Origin: Lachnospiraceae bacterium
GTDB taxonomy: Bacteria; Bacillota; Clostridia; Lachnospirales; Lachnospiraceae
Direction of reading: 5' to 3'
DNA length: 64,000 bases
Assembly: GCA_009911195.1 (NCBI GenBank)
Contig: QXWV01000066.1
Coordinates: 62,001-126,000, forward strand
Under the pieces are notes generated by a model. The model ran no database searches and was not told where the DNA came from. It was given only the letters and a program-made list of their open reading frames with translations. Within the stretch, counting starts at the first letter, position 1. Every line of letters begins with the position of its first letter. Below, piece by piece: positions 32,880 to 41,840 of this stretch. The position numbers and the translations under genes are program-made.

Positions 32880-33410
32880 CTATATCTGCTGATATGATAT
32901 TGTTCCTTTTGCATTTTCTCCGTACTCTTTTTTCAGTCGTGCAAGTTCATCATTGTAGATAGACGTAAATACTCTCGCTCTTGCAAATTCTTCCTCAGTG
33001 TTTATGGCATCCCAACTTCCTGTAATCGGATGATAAGACAATGTTTTGTTTCCATTGTTATCCCAAAACATACAAGCCGCATTCATCTTACCGCCCGTCT
33101 TTTTCATGCTTGATTCATAAATGGCTTTTCTGTCCGGAGAAACTGTCTCCCCATGCTGCATACATAGTTTCCTATATGCCGCATCATCCCTTTTTCCGGT
33201 AGAAAACTCTTTCCTTGCAAGCTCCTTTATGGCTTCCTCAAATTCTTCCTCCGACATGACTGGTTTATCCCGTTTTGTCATGATATTATCCCAATTCGGT
33301 TTTGTGAATTTGATGTCAACAGGCTTGAACCTCAGTGAAAAATTCCCATAATCACATTGTGTTAACGGATCATTAGAATTTTTCCTATTCCCAAACATCT
33401 GCTGTACCAT
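32880..33410 (-). CDS. Hypothetical LytTR-cluster protein, 176 aa (possible nonsense mutation upstream)
   Basis: The translated part starts MVQQMFGNRKNSND and is acidic and helical, with KELARKEFSTGKRDDAAYRK; it resembles the protein at 37055-37756. In the same frame 13 codons upstream, ATG 33449 has a strong GGAGG and starts MQIIRDNYSQ, but a TAA (33417-33419) interrupts before MVQQMF. The longer form would match the MSKITDYSFLFESMFG start of the paralogue. So this copy may be truncated or reinitiated. Function unknown. Confidence 0.55.
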   Translation of the reverse strand: MVQQMFGNRKNSNDPLTQCDYGNFSLRFKPVDIKFTKPNWDNIMTKRDKPVMSEEEFEEAIKELARKEFSTGKRDDAAYRKLCMQHGETVSPDRKAIYESSMKKTGGKMNAACMFWDNNGNKTLSYHPITGSWDAINTEEEFARARVFTSIYNDELARLKKEYGENAKGTISYQQI

Positions 33411-33525
33411 ATTTGCTTATTGTGAATAATTATCCCTTATTATCTGCATAACCTATTCCTCCTTGAATTTTATAAATTTGAACTCCGTTTCCGGTTGTCA
33501 CCAATTTTAATGACAAATTTCTACT

Positions 33526-34203
33526 CTAAACGATAGCCCCTGTTGTTGTACTGTCAAAACCATTGCTTTTTACTGGCTCTGCCAAAACATTTGATTCATA
33601 GGAAGCGGCGACACTCTGGCGTTTGTTCCAATATTCTGTCAACCTTTTGTGCTCGAAATATTCTTTATTCCTCAATTCCTTTTGTAATTCCTGCTCCCTG
33701 CGCTGTTTTTCGTAATACTCTGTTAAATCATTGCTATTAGATTTGTTAGTTGCTTTTTGTTTATAGAAATTATTCTTATCTTTGGAATGTGATGAATACG
33801 CTGCATTCCCAACATTCGTATCGTTATAAGAATAACCTTTGTATCCGTTTTCATCAATCATAGTTATACTACAAACTATGGGATAGCGTCCTGCTGCGGC
33901 ATCCTCCCTAATTAAACTCATCATTTTATCTTTAAATTCCGGCTCATTCATCATACGTTCAAATGCTTCATCTGTTATATTGATAGACCAACTCATACTG
34001 CTGCTTCGTGGAATAGAGTTAATCTCATTCCACATCTCTTTCTTAAACGCTTCCAATTTTTCCGCTTCTGATAATTCCTGTGTACTGCCTGTTTCAGCCA
34101 CTTTTTCAGCAAAGGTGGTTTCTTTGGCAAACTTTTTTTGTTCTTTACTTGCATATTTATATGCTGCTAATGCTCCATTTCCACTATTAACATTGATTTC
34201 CAT
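33526..34203 (-). CDS. Hypothetical protein of the LytTR regulon (possibly DUF6033), 225 aa
   Basis: ATG 34203 follows AAGGAGGTC. The protein has an Ala/Lys-rich start, a central domain with MSWSINITDEAFERMMNEP and a charged C-terminus. No signal peptide or membrane segment is seen. I believe related proteins are annotated DUF6033 but I cannot verify the name. It is the gene directly downstream of the LytTR-type operator at 34290, whose leader is nearly identical to that of the gene at 37055. A regulated effector of the quorum-type system is likely. Confidence 0.6.
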   Translation of the reverse strand: MEINVNSGNGALAAYKYASKEQKKFAKETTFAEKVAETGSTQELSEAEKLEAFKKEMWNEINSIPRSSSMSWSINITDEAFERMMNEPEFKDKMMSLIREDAAAGRYPIVCSITMIDENGYKGYSYNDTNVGNAAYSSHSKDKNNFYKQKATNKSNSNDLTEYYEKQRREQELQKELRNKEYFEHKRLTEYWNKRQSVAASYESNVLAEPVKSNGFDSTTTGAIV

Positions 34204-34289
34204 GATTTCGACCTCCTTAATCCTGTTCTTAAAATCTGTTATTTTTGTTATCGGAAATATGTACATAAAATCCTATACAATTATTCCGA

Positions 34290-34326
34290 GGTACAGATTT
34301 TTTCCCCGAAGTACAGATTTTTTTAT
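34290..34326 (-). promoter_or_regulatory. LytTR-type operator A
   Basis: GTACAGATTTTTT occurs twice, with the repeats starting 20 bp apart (34291 and 34311), and a TATAGGAT -10-like box follows after about 21 bases on the minus strand, so the near repeat overlaps the -35 region. The arrangement matches the double sites of AgrA-like activators. Confidence 0.7.
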
Positions 34327-34388
34327 GTTTTTTCCCTAAATTTGCTCTAAATAATACTAAATCGCTTTTATGGTTTGTGCTATTCCGC

Positions 34389-35059
34389 TTACCTGTTTAG
34401 AATCACATCACTGTAAAATTTCCCGTCACCGTTTTTATAGAGGACGCTGCCCCCATATTTCTCCACGCACCGCTACACATTCAAACAGCCGATGCCAGTG
34501 CCTTTCCCGCCTGTGCTTACTGGTTTACCATTCTTTATCCTTACTTCCTTTTCCACGCTGTTCTCAATGCGTATGGAAAGCATCTCATTATAGTGTATCA
34601 ACGAGAAGCAATAGGGTGGGTTTTTCCGATTGGACACCGTTTTCCTCGTAAGATACGTTCTGGAACTCCAGCCGCACCTCTGCTTCCCAGTACTGCCGCA
34701 AAAGTGCCTGCAACTGTTCCTCCAGTGCTTCCGCCGATACCGGCTTTTCCAGAAAAGCAAAGGCGTGTACGGTGTTCACCGCATCCATGCAGTATTGTCC
34801 GAAATTGGTGGTATAAATAATCTTTGCAGAATGGTTCTGGCTGTAAAGCTCCTGCCCTGTCTCTATTCCGTTCCTGCCCTCCATCATAATATCCATGAAG
34901 ATCAGGTGAAAGCTATCATCCGATTGCAACAGCTCTCCACCAGAGGTAAAGTTTGTGATCCGATATTCTTCTTCATACTTATCTAAAAGCGGTTTCAGGA
35001 TATCTATGAGGTTATCCCTATCCGCCTGTTCGTCCTTGCAGACTGCTATCTGAAGCATT
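34389..35059 (-). pseudogene. Chimeric remnant of an agr-like regulator/kinase pair
   Basis: The 5' part (from ATG 35059, MLQIAVCKDEQADRDNL) matches the LytTR regulator at 39266-40012 for about 155 codons and then stops. At about 34597 the DNA jumps to the last 70 codons of the kinase gene (matching 37969 onward), in another frame and with a TAG in the middle (34473), ending with the same VILNR. The deletion removed the LytTR domain and most of the kinase. The copy cannot encode either protein. Confidence 0.8.
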
Positions 35060-35155
35060 GGTTCATGCCTCCTTTGCTGTTTTATGTTTAAGGAATTGGT
35101 ACTGCGGTGTGGATGCAATACCCTTTATTATTATATATGGTCTGCTATGTCATTC

Positions 35156-35983
35156 CTATTTTTTTCTCTGTAATCCGATAAGCACTGCAAGCAGTATGGC
35201 ATTAACTACCAAAACAACAATACTTCCTTCTATTTTACATTCTCCACCAGATAAAAGTTCACTTCCTGAAAAGATCATATTCAGTAAATGCGGATAATCA
35301 TCTGCCAGCGACACACCGCCTAATACTAACGCACCTATTCCATTCCATATAAAGTGCATGACTGTTGGCGCTATAAGAGAACCGCTATATTCCAAGATAA
35401 CCGTCATAAGCAGACTCATTGTAAGAACATTAACCACCGGAACCACACCCGCCTCAAATGCGCCTCCATGTAATAATGTAAACAATGCAGTAGTTACTAT
35501 GGTGGATATGGCAAGATTATATTTTTGTTTCAGCACTTGATAAAGCCAACCCCGTACAAGCAGTTCCTGCATGATAACATTCAAAAAAGCCGCCAATATC
35601 CACACAAAAAATAAAGGAATATCATTCTTTCCGCTAAAATCTATAACTTTCATCAACTTCATAATAACAACAGGAAATCCTAACCACAAAATTCCCGTTA
35701 TAATTCCTATCAAAGCTCCTTTTACCGGATTATTAAAAAGATGCAATTTTATAGTTTTCTTTTCAATTATCCAAAAAATAGTTGTGAACGCTATAATAGA
35801 CAACAGTGGTGTGATTTCTGCCCATAATCTCCATACAGCAGAATTATCCGAATTAGATAACGGCAACACTGCTGACAATATTGCCCACCCCAAGAAAAAG
35901 CATATGCATTCTATAAAAGTTATCACTATCTTTTTCAAAGCGTTTTCCTCCGTTTCGTCATTCAAATAGTTTAATTGTAACAT
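35156..35983 (-). CDS. CPBP-family intramembrane protease, 275 aa
   Basis: At least seven membrane segments, with the CPBP motifs in order: QELLVRGWL (usual E-E-x-x-x-R; first Glu is Gln here), FTLLHGG (F-x-x-x-H) and HFIWN (H-x-x-x-N). These proteases act in peptide processing or bacteriocin self-protection. ATG 35983 follows GAGGGGG. A LytTR-type operator lies 35-65 bases upstream, so it is probably a target of the regulator at 39266. Confidence 0.85.
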   Translation of the reverse strand: MLQLNYLNDETEENALKKIVITFIECICFFLGWAILSAVLPLSNSDNSAVWRLWAEITPLLSIIAFTTIFWIIEKKTIKLHLFNNPVKGALIGIITGILWLGFPVVIMKLMKVIDFSGKNDIPLFFVWILAAFLNVIMQELLVRGWLYQVLKQKYNLAISTIVTTALFTLLHGGAFEAGVVPVVNVLTMSLLMTVILEYSGSLIAPTVMHFIWNGIGALVLGGVSLADDYPHLLNMIFSGSELLSGGECKIEGSIVVLVVNAILLAVLIGLQRKK

Positions 35984-36016
35984 AACCCCCTCTAAATATC
36001 ATTCACTTTATCCCGA

Positions 36017-36047
36017 CGTACAGATTTTTTTCCCGAAAGACAGATAA
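36017..36047 (-). promoter_or_regulatory. LytTR-type operator B
   Basis: ACAGATTTTTT at 36020 and ACAGATAAAA at 36040, again 20 bp apart, precede the CPBP protease gene. A GATATTTA -10-like box follows. The outer repeat overlaps the T run of the terminator at 36046-36082. Confidence 0.65.
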
Positions 36048-36082
36048 AAGACCGGGAAAGGCACTTGACAAACCTTCCCCGA
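36046..36082 (-). terminator. Terminator of the small-protein pseudogene
   Basis: GGGGAAGG/CCTTTCCC stem with a TCTTTT tail on the minus strand, overlapping operator B. Confidence 0.6.
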
Positions 36083-36099
36083 TCCTTTACAGCAACATG

Positions 36100-36380
36100 T
36101 CAAATAACAGCTCCTGCCTCACGCCTGCCATACTCATACATTTTCATTGAAACCAATCTGGTAATCCTCTCTATGCCGTTTAGAATGGTTTCCACATCAC
36201 TATCTTCGTCCTCTCCCAACCGTTCGCAAAGATTCCGCCCTGCCTGATATACACCTTCATACAAAAGGCAGCACTCTTCCCCTCGGCAAATTCATCCTCA
36301 ATGACAGCTCCTTCTGGCAGGGAAGGCATCCCATCCGTTAAAAATCCATTCATCTCATCATAAATTAGTTCTTTTTGCAT
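36100..36380 (-). pseudogene. Frameshifted copy of the 93-aa small protein
   Basis: The start MQKELIYDEMNGFLTDGM matches the gene at 49244-49525. One base is missing in the CTCTTCCCC tract near 36270 (the intact copy has CTCTTTTCCC), so the frame leaves the family after EFAEG. Downstream DNA still matches to the shared ending before the terminator. Function unknown. Confidence 0.75.
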
Positions 36381-36393
36381 ACTGCATCCTCCT

Positions 36394-36470
36394 TTTGTCT
36401 CACTTTTACAACTAATTTTGATATGTAATGCCATTAAAATCAATAGTAGTGGTGCAAAAAGTGAGACAAA
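36394..36470. promoter_or_regulatory. 14-bp inverted repeat between divergent genes (copy 1)
   Basis: TTTGTCTCACTTTT (36394-36407) and AAAAGTGAGACAAA (36457-36470) are perfect inverse copies 49 bp apart, between the small-protein and XRE genes. The same pair occurs at 49539-49615. They look like operators for the XRE protein controlling both promoters. Confidence 0.65.
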
Positions 36471-36504
36471 CTTCTCGACATATTTCGACAGATTGGAGAA
36501 TACT

Positions 36505-36756
36505 ATGCCAAAACCAAAGACTATATCAGGTGAAAAGAACTTGATCAGCAGCCGCCTTATCGAGTTGAGGAAACAGCAAAACCTTTCTCAGCGTGACCTT
36601 GCCCATAAGCTACAGCTTGCTGGATATGATATGGATAAAAATGTAATTACCCGCATTGAAACCAACAAGCGATACGTCACGGATATTGAACTGCGGGCTT
36701 TATCGGAGGTGCTGGGTGTCAGTTATGCATTTTTGATTGACGGAGAAGATAAATAG
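36505..36756 (+). CDS. XRE-family regulator, 83 aa (module copy 1)
   Basis: Helix-turn-helix core SSRLIELRKQQNLSQRDLAH with KLQLAGYDMDKNVITRIETN and a C-terminal part VLGVSYAFLIDGEDK. ATG 36505 follows TTGGAGAA. About 90 percent identical to the gene at 49651. Divergent from the (broken) small-protein gene and likely its repressor. Confidence 0.85.
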   Translation: MPKPKTISGEKNLISSRLIELRKQQNLSQRDLAHKLQLAGYDMDKNVITRIETNKRYVTDIELRALSEVLGVSYAFLIDGEDK

Positions 36757-36849
36757 CAAAAAGCTGGCGGCTAACAACCTCTCTAAATATGCTAATTTTA
36801 CTTACCAAAAAGGACATGGCGAGATTTTACTCCCATATCCTTTTCTACT

Positions 36850-36939
36850 TTATCGGCTTTTTGTAGCTGCTGGCTTTTCTTTCCCGCTGATGGTAACATT
36901 CTTTATGCTGCTGACAAAACCACTTACTGATGCGCTCAT
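36850..36939 (-). CDS. Candidate 29-aa peptide gene
   Basis: ATG 36939 follows GGGGAGG at 8 bases. The product MSASVSGFVSSIKNVTISGK continues to EKPAATKSR and stops at 36850. It lies downstream of the 37055 gene after a hairpin (36999-37040, GCGTACT/AGTACGC), near an agr-like sensor without a recognised peptide gene. Whether it is a signal precursor or a chance frame cannot be told from length. Confidence 0.35.
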   Translation of the reverse strand: MSASVSGFVSSIKNVTISGKEKPAATKSR

Positions 36940-37054
36940 GAAACCTACCTCCCCAATAAACAGTCTTTACATTCCTATCATTTCTCACATATTGAAAAGC
37001 GTACTGCATTCGCATATTTATATGAAACGTAGTACGCCCTCCCCAATATGTACT

Positions 37055-37756
37055 TTATATCTGCAAATCTATTGAACTGCCTGAAACAGATGACCTTTTC
37101 ACAAGTTTGTTGCCACTTTGGGCAAGCTGACTTTCTATACTTTCTCTTGTAATGCCGTCCAATGCGCCGGACGGAATCGGCTTTCCAAGCTCCCACTTAG
37201 GATCAGCTTCCCGTACCGCCGCATAAAATGTGTTTCTGTATGCCCGTTCATACTGCTCCATAGTATACCCCGCTGCTAATCGGTCATTTTTCTCCGTCTT
37301 TCTGTACAGATTGTCATATACATCCCTGCGCTTTGTTGTATCTCCATTGTGAACACCGTTTTCCTGTAAAAACTCTTTTTTCGTCAACTCAAACATTTCG
37401 TCTTTGCTGCTTTCCGAAATGGAAATGATACGTTTCTGACGACTTGCATTTTCATCTGTCAATACAAGTCCGGCAAGCCCGTTTCTGGGATTGATAAAAT
37501 CTCCGTCCTTATCGTAACATTTCATAGAATTTTTAATGCACTGGATATTTGTGTACATTGCACCATTTCCTGCCTGCATCATTTCTTTTATTGCCGCCTT
37601 ATATTGCTTGCTGTTCGTATCAATGCCCGCCGCCTTTAACTGTGACTGTATAGAACTGCTGTTTAACTGCGACAACTGAAAGCTACCTATAATACTTGTG
37701 CTTTTTGTTCCAAACATACTTTCAAATAAAAAACTGTAATCTGTAATTTTTGACAT
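37055..37756 (-). CDS. Hypothetical protein of the LytTR regulon (DUF3879-like), 233 aa
   Basis: ATG 37756 follows AAGGAGGAC. N-terminus MSKITDYSFLFESMFG, then a polar, Ser/Gln-rich region and a helical C-terminal part with TMEQYERAYRNTFYAAV. No signal peptide or membrane segment is seen. It lies 115 bases downstream of LytTR-type operator C, and its leader is nearly identical to that of the gene at 33526. Family function unknown. Confidence 0.6.
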   Translation of the reverse strand: MSKITDYSFLFESMFGTKSTSIIGSFQLSQLNSSSIQSQLKAAGIDTNSKQYKAAIKEMMQAGNGAMYTNIQCIKNSMKCYDKDGDFINPRNGLAGLVLTDENASRQKRIISISESSKDEMFELTKKEFLQENGVHNGDTTKRRDVYDNLYRKTEKNDRLAAGYTMEQYERAYRNTFYAAVREADPKWELGKPIPSGALDGITRESIESQLAQSGNKLVKRSSVSGSSIDLQI

Positions 37757-37870
37757 AACTTTGTCCTCCTTGATCCTGTTCTTAAAATCCGTTTTCACTT
37801 CTGCGCATATACTGCACTATTACTTTTATTATCGGAAATCTGAATTAAAATCCTATACGCCTATCCTGAG

Positions 37871-37905
37871 ATACAGATTTTTTCCCTGAAGTACAGATTT
37901 TTTTA
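37871..37905 (-). promoter_or_regulatory. LytTR-type operator C
   Basis: ATACAGATTTTTT and GTACAGATTTTTT start 20 bp apart (37871 and 37891), with the same TATAGGAT box spacing as operator A. Confidence 0.7.
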
Positions 37906-37968
37906 TGTTTTTTCTCCAAATCTGCTCTAAATTATCCTAAAGTACCCTTATGGTTTACGCCATTGCGC

Positions 37969-39261
37969 CTACCGGTTCAGGATCACATCACTGTAAAATT
38001 TCCCGTCACCGTTCTTATAGAGGACACTGCCCCCATATTTCTCCACGCACCGCTCCACGTTCAGGCAGCCGATTCCAGTGCCTTTCCCGCCTGTGCTGAC
38101 CGGTTTGCCGTTCTTTATCCTTACTTCCTTTTCCACACTGTTCTCAATGCGTATGGAAAGCATCTCATTATAGTTTCTGATATGCACCTTGATATAGCGT
38201 TCCCCGCAGCATTTTAGGACAGCCTGCATTGCGTTTTCCAGAAGGTTCCCAAAGAGCGTTGTCACATCCACCGGCTCTATGAACCCAAGTCCTGTGCTTT
38301 CCACCCTTACCACGAACCGGATACCGATGCTCTCCGCCGCCTGCTTCCTGTCCGCAAGGAGGATGTTCAGCATCGGGTTGTCGGAATATTCCTCCGGCAC
38401 AAGAGGCTTCAGGATGCTCCCGATCTGCCTTGTGTATTCCATTGCCTTATCCGTCATACCTGCTTTATATAGTTCCTCTATGGAGCGGAGATGCTTGCTG
38501 ACATCATGGAGTACTTCAATAGATCTTCCGTATTTCTCCCTCTGCCTCTCATAATGCTCAAACTGCATACTCTCCTGCTGCTTCATCATGGCAATCTGGA
38601 ACTCCATGCCGTTCTTTTCATCCTCCACTTTGAGGGAATAAAACAGGTACAGGTTGGCAAAGACAACACAGCACAAATTGGTGCAGATCAGGAAATAGTC
38701 TGCACTTTTTGTAGCTGCTATTATAAGGATAATAAAATTAACCATACTGTATAAAAACATAACAAGGTAAAGGATCACCTGTGTCCGGCTCTGCCTGAAA
38801 TCCTTTTTAAAGAATCGTCTTAGCAGGGCATAGTAAAAGAAGATCATCACCAGTTTGGAAAAAGCCACTTCTATACTGCTACCAATCACCACATCTTCCG
38901 GCATAAGACCAATCTGCTCCATCAGAAAATCGATCCCATATACGCCAATTCCTTCAAAAAGTGCAACCACTATAAAGAAACAGTCTGTTTCTAACACTCT
39001 CCAGTATTTCCTGATGCCCCTGTCTTCATAAGAGAAAAAAACGATAAAGCTATAAATCAGGAAATTAGTTGTCGCATTCCATAATGCACTTCTTTTCAGG
39101 TTTACCATCGTAATGATTACTACAGCGACAGCGGCAGCAATCCGGTAAACCCACGGATTTACAAAGGCTTTCTCATAACGGTCACCCATGAACTGGAACA
39201 TCAGTCCGGCAACGATTGTGCATGACAGAAAACAACTGAACAGATATACTAAATTTTCCAT
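37969..39261 (-). CDS. GHKL-type sensor histidine kinase (AgrC-like), 430 aa
   Basis: About six membrane segments over the first 200 residues (VYLFSCFLSCTIVAGLMFQ, IAAAVAVVIITMVNL, FLIYSFIVFF and more), then a phosphoacceptor His in EVLHDVSKHLRSIEEL and a GHKL ATPase with LFGNLLENAMQAVL and STGGKGTGIGCLNV. This is the AgrC architecture: membrane receptor for a peptide, signalling to a LytTR regulator. ATG 39261 after GGGGAG; an earlier GTG overlaps the regulator gene end. Confidence 0.85.
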   Translation of the reverse strand: MENLVYLFSCFLSCTIVAGLMFQFMGDRYEKAFVNPWVYRIAAAVAVVIITMVNLKRSALWNATTNFLIYSFIVFFSYEDRGIRKYWRVLETDCFFIVVALFEGIGVYGIDFLMEQIGLMPEDVVIGSSIEVAFSKLVMIFFYYALLRRFFKKDFRQSRTQVILYLVMFLYSMVNFIILIIAATKSADYFLICTNLCCVVFANLYLFYSLKVEDEKNGMEFQIAMMKQQESMQFEHYERQREKYGRSIEVLHDVSKHLRSIEELYKAGMTDKAMEYTRQIGSILKPLVPEEYSDNPMLNILLADRKQAAESIGIRFVVRVESTGLGFIEPVDVTTLFGNLLENAMQAVLKCCGERYIKVHIRNYNEMLSIRIENSVEKEVRIKNGKPVSTGGKGTGIGCLNVERCVEKYGGSVLYKNGDGKFYSDVILNR

Positions 39262-39265
39262 GCCC

Positions 39266-40012
39266 CTACTCCCCACTGTTATGGATGTATTCGTTGAGCC
39301 GTTCCTTGAACTGCGCCACCCGCTTCTGCGACAGCGGCACTGACACGCCGTTTTTTAATACAACCTCATACCCCTTTGTCTTTGCCACATTCTTAAGGTT
39401 TACAAGGATGCCTCGGCAGCTCGTCTCAAAACCGTAGGGCTGCATCCGCTCCTCCAGCCCGCTGATGGCATCCGGGTACTCGTACGCCATATTTTCCGTC
39501 ACGATCTTAACCTTCTTTTTTGCCTTGATGTATTCAAAGTATAGGATCGTATCAGTAGGAAGCAACAGGATAGGTTTTTCCGACAATACACCGTTTTCCT
39601 CATAAGATACATTCCTGAATTCCAGCCGCACCTCCTCCTTTTGGTACTGCCGCAGGAATGCCTGCAGCTGTTCCTCTAGTGCTTCCGCCGATACCGGCTT
39701 TTCCAGAAAGGCAAAGGCATGTACGGTGTTCACCGCATCCATGCAGTATTGTCCGAAATTGGTGGTATATATGATTTTTGTGGAATGGTTCCGGCTGTAA
39801 AGCTCCTGCCCCGTTTCTATCCCGTTCCTGCCCTCCATCATGATATCCATGAAGATCAGGTGGAAGTTGCCGCCCGACTGTAGCAGCTCCCCACCGGAAG
39901 TAAAGTTTTTGATATGGTATTCTTCTGTGTATTTGTCTAAAAGCGGGTTCAGGATGCCTATGAGATTATCCCTGTCCGCCTTTTCGTCCTCGCAGACTGC
40001 TATCTGAAGCAT
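39266..40012 (-). CDS. LytTR-family response regulator (AgrA-like), 248 aa
   Basis: Receiver domain MLQIAVCEDEKADRDNL with phosphoacceptor in HLIFMDIMMEGRNG and K in FLEKPV, then a LytTR DNA-binding domain (LYFEYIKAKKKVKIVTENM ... FETSCRGILVNLKNVAK ... VPLSQKRVAQFKERLNEY). It overlaps the kinase start region. Its sites are likely operators A-D, including one upstream of the CPBP protease. Its 5' leader differs from the two relic copies at 35.1 and 46.8 kb beyond about 30 bases. Confidence 0.9.
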   Translation of the reverse strand: MLQIAVCEDEKADRDNLIGILNPLLDKYTEEYHIKNFTSGGELLQSGGNFHLIFMDIMMEGRNGIETGQELYSRNHSTKIIYTTNFGQYCMDAVNTVHAFAFLEKPVSAEALEEQLQAFLRQYQKEEVRLEFRNVSYEENGVLSEKPILLLPTDTILYFEYIKAKKKVKIVTENMAYEYPDAISGLEERMQPYGFETSCRGILVNLKNVAKTKGYEVVLKNGVSVPLSQKRVAQFKERLNEYIHNSGE

Positions 40013-40139
40013 TGGTTCCCGTCTCCTTTTAACGATTTGTGATTTGATAACCTATTTTACTGTAAATACAGCAATATTTGCATTACTTTAATATCTTTCC
40101 TAAACAGTCCCCGTTTTAGATAGATATATCACTTATTAT

Positions 40140-41012
40140 TCAAAACTGCACTGTAATGTATAACATTTCCCCTTTGTACTCAGCGCTTATCTGTCCGCCC
40201 ATTCGCTCTGTCAGTAACTTTGCAATAGAAAGCCCTAAGCCTGTGGAGTAATAGTTTGTTCCTACAGTATAAAAACGTTCAAACAGCCTGCCCACAATCA
40301 CCGAATTTAAGGTTTGAGCCGTATTGGAGAATGTTATGGTGCCATTTTCTTTCATATCAACAAACAAATCTCCGTCTGAATGTTTCAAAGCATTGCCTAT
40401 GATATTGGAAAAAATACGGTTTAATGCACTTACATCCAACATTCGCCAGACAGGTTCCTCCGGCATGGCTATCACTGGCTGAATACCTTTTTCCTGCATC
40501 ATCCCATAAAAGGACAGCAGGCTCTCCCCCAACACACTGACGACATTTATTCTCTCCCTCTTAAGCTCATAGGAAGATGCGGCTATACTATAACGAAACA
40601 TTTCTTCCGTCAGGCTTATCATCACATCTACCCGGTTCTGAACCTGTGCAAGATACTCATCCACGGCCGCGCTTTTTTCTTCATGTTTCAAAAGATTAAG
40701 ATAACCGCAGATTGCTGTCAGCGGAGTACGCAGGTCATGCGAAATATTTGTCACGGAGTCTTTCAGTTCCTGATCTCCCTGCTGATAACAGCGGCGTTCT
40801 TTACGAAGCAGGCGAAGCCCTGTATTGATCCGGTCAGCCAGTTCCCGCATGTTCTTATCACGACTGGAAATATCAATAAGGATATTTGTATCGGTCTTAA
40901 GCCTGTCAGCAAATGCTTCCATGATCTCTCTAACAGATTTTTCCATGAGATATATTTTTATTGATAACATTATTATGATGACCACTAATATACCGACAAG
41001 ACCATAGACCAT
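40140..41012 (-). CDS. Sensor histidine kinase of the BcrAB-like cassette, 290 aa
   Basis: One N-terminal membrane segment (GLVGILVVIIIMLSIKIYL), H box TNISHDLRTPLTAICG, N box FSNIIGNALKHS and a G box STGLGLSIAKLL. The short form resembles kinases near lantibiotic or bacitracin resistance ABC genes. It is the last gene of the cassette led by the regulator at 46089. Confidence 0.85.
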   Translation of the reverse strand: MVYGLVGILVVIIIMLSIKIYLMEKSVREIMEAFADRLKTDTNILIDISSRDKNMRELADRINTGLRLLRKERRCYQQGDQELKDSVTNISHDLRTPLTAICGYLNLLKHEEKSAAVDEYLAQVQNRVDVMISLTEEMFRYSIAASSYELKRERINVVSVLGESLLSFYGMMQEKGIQPVIAMPEEPVWRMLDVSALNRIFSNIIGNALKHSDGDLFVDMKENGTITFSNTAQTLNSVIVGRLFERFYTVGTNYYSTGLGLSIAKLLTERMGGQISAEYKGEMLYITVQF

Positions 41013-41024
41013 TCTTTTATCCCT

Positions 41025-41840
41025 TTACTTGATTGCCTTTTTCCTAAATGATAAAATTCCAGCAGCCGTTATACCTATACTTTCCACCGCAGAAAATAAA
41101 AATATCTTAGGGAATGGATTTTTCAGAATCTGCATTGGTAAATATTCCCCGTGACTCTCAAATACAGGCATACTTTCATAAACCGCCTGGCCATATGGAT
41201 TGATAAGCAGCAGATATTCAAAACCCATCCGGGTTCTGGCATCCATATAGTGTTCATCCAAAGAGTTTTCCACCTGTGATGTATCCGTCATGCGCATTTC
41301 CTGCTCCCGCAAAGCACTGTGAAAATTGGTACCCATCATACTTAGTCCAACATACAGTACAAGAAGAATCACTAAGCTTGACAGATTTGAGCTGCTTTGC
41401 ATCGACACAAACACAGATATCGCAGTGATGAAAATGATAGTACATATACACGCAAGATAATAATCAAAAAGTGTCTGAACAGAAAAATAATACGTCCAGT
41501 TAAATATTGCCCCTGCAATTACAATAGTCAAAACAGATAAATGAAACAAAATGACAGAAGCGAAAATATGCAAAATAAGCTGAGCCAAATAAATCTCCAT
41601 TCTGGTATGTCCCGTAGCCAGCTTATTGCGGATTGTTCCACAAGAATATTCCATTCCAATAAATTGCGAAACACAAATAGCAGAGAATGCTCCGATTACA
41701 ATCATAATATAAAACAAAAAACTATCAATAACCGGCGGATTAAAATATAGTACCGAAAACAGGACGACTGCCGCACATTCAATATAGTAAAGCCTGAAAT
41801 GGAATAACCTGCGAAGCTCCGCAAAAAATATTCTACTCAT
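41025..41840 (-). CDS. ABC-2-type permease (BcrB/LanE-like), 271 aa
   Basis: Six membrane segments (YIECAAVVLFSVLYF, YIMIVIGAFSAICVSQFIG, ILHIFASVILFHLSVLTIVI and more). A soluble loop around residues 190-230 is polar. It overlaps the ATPase stop by 8 bases. Probably the membrane half of a two-gene ABC transporter that confers peptide-antibiotic resistance. Confidence 0.8.
   Translation of the reverse strand: MSRIFFAELRRLFHFRLYYIECAAVVLFSVLYFNPPVIDSFLFYIMIVIGAFSAICVSQFIGMEYSCGTIRNKLATGHTRMEIYLAQLILHIFASVILFHLSVLTIVIAGAIFNWTYYFSVQTLFDYYLACICTIIFITAISVFVSMQSSSNLSSLVILLVLYVGLSMMGTNFHSALREQEMRMTDTSQVENSLDEHYMDARTRMGFEYLLLINPYGQAVYESMPVFESHGEYLPMQILKNPFPKIFLFSAVESIGITAAGILSFRKKAIK

Noticed and set aside
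36737-37075. Plus-strand 112-codon frame after the XRE gene
   Set aside because: No separate ribosome site, starts inside the XRE gene and crosses a hairpin and the opposite-strand peptide ORF and gene end.
37969-40012. Complete agr quorum-sensing locus with AgrB and AgrD
   Set aside because: Only kinase and regulator are present; no AgrB-type protein or cyclic-peptide precursor could be identified in the window.
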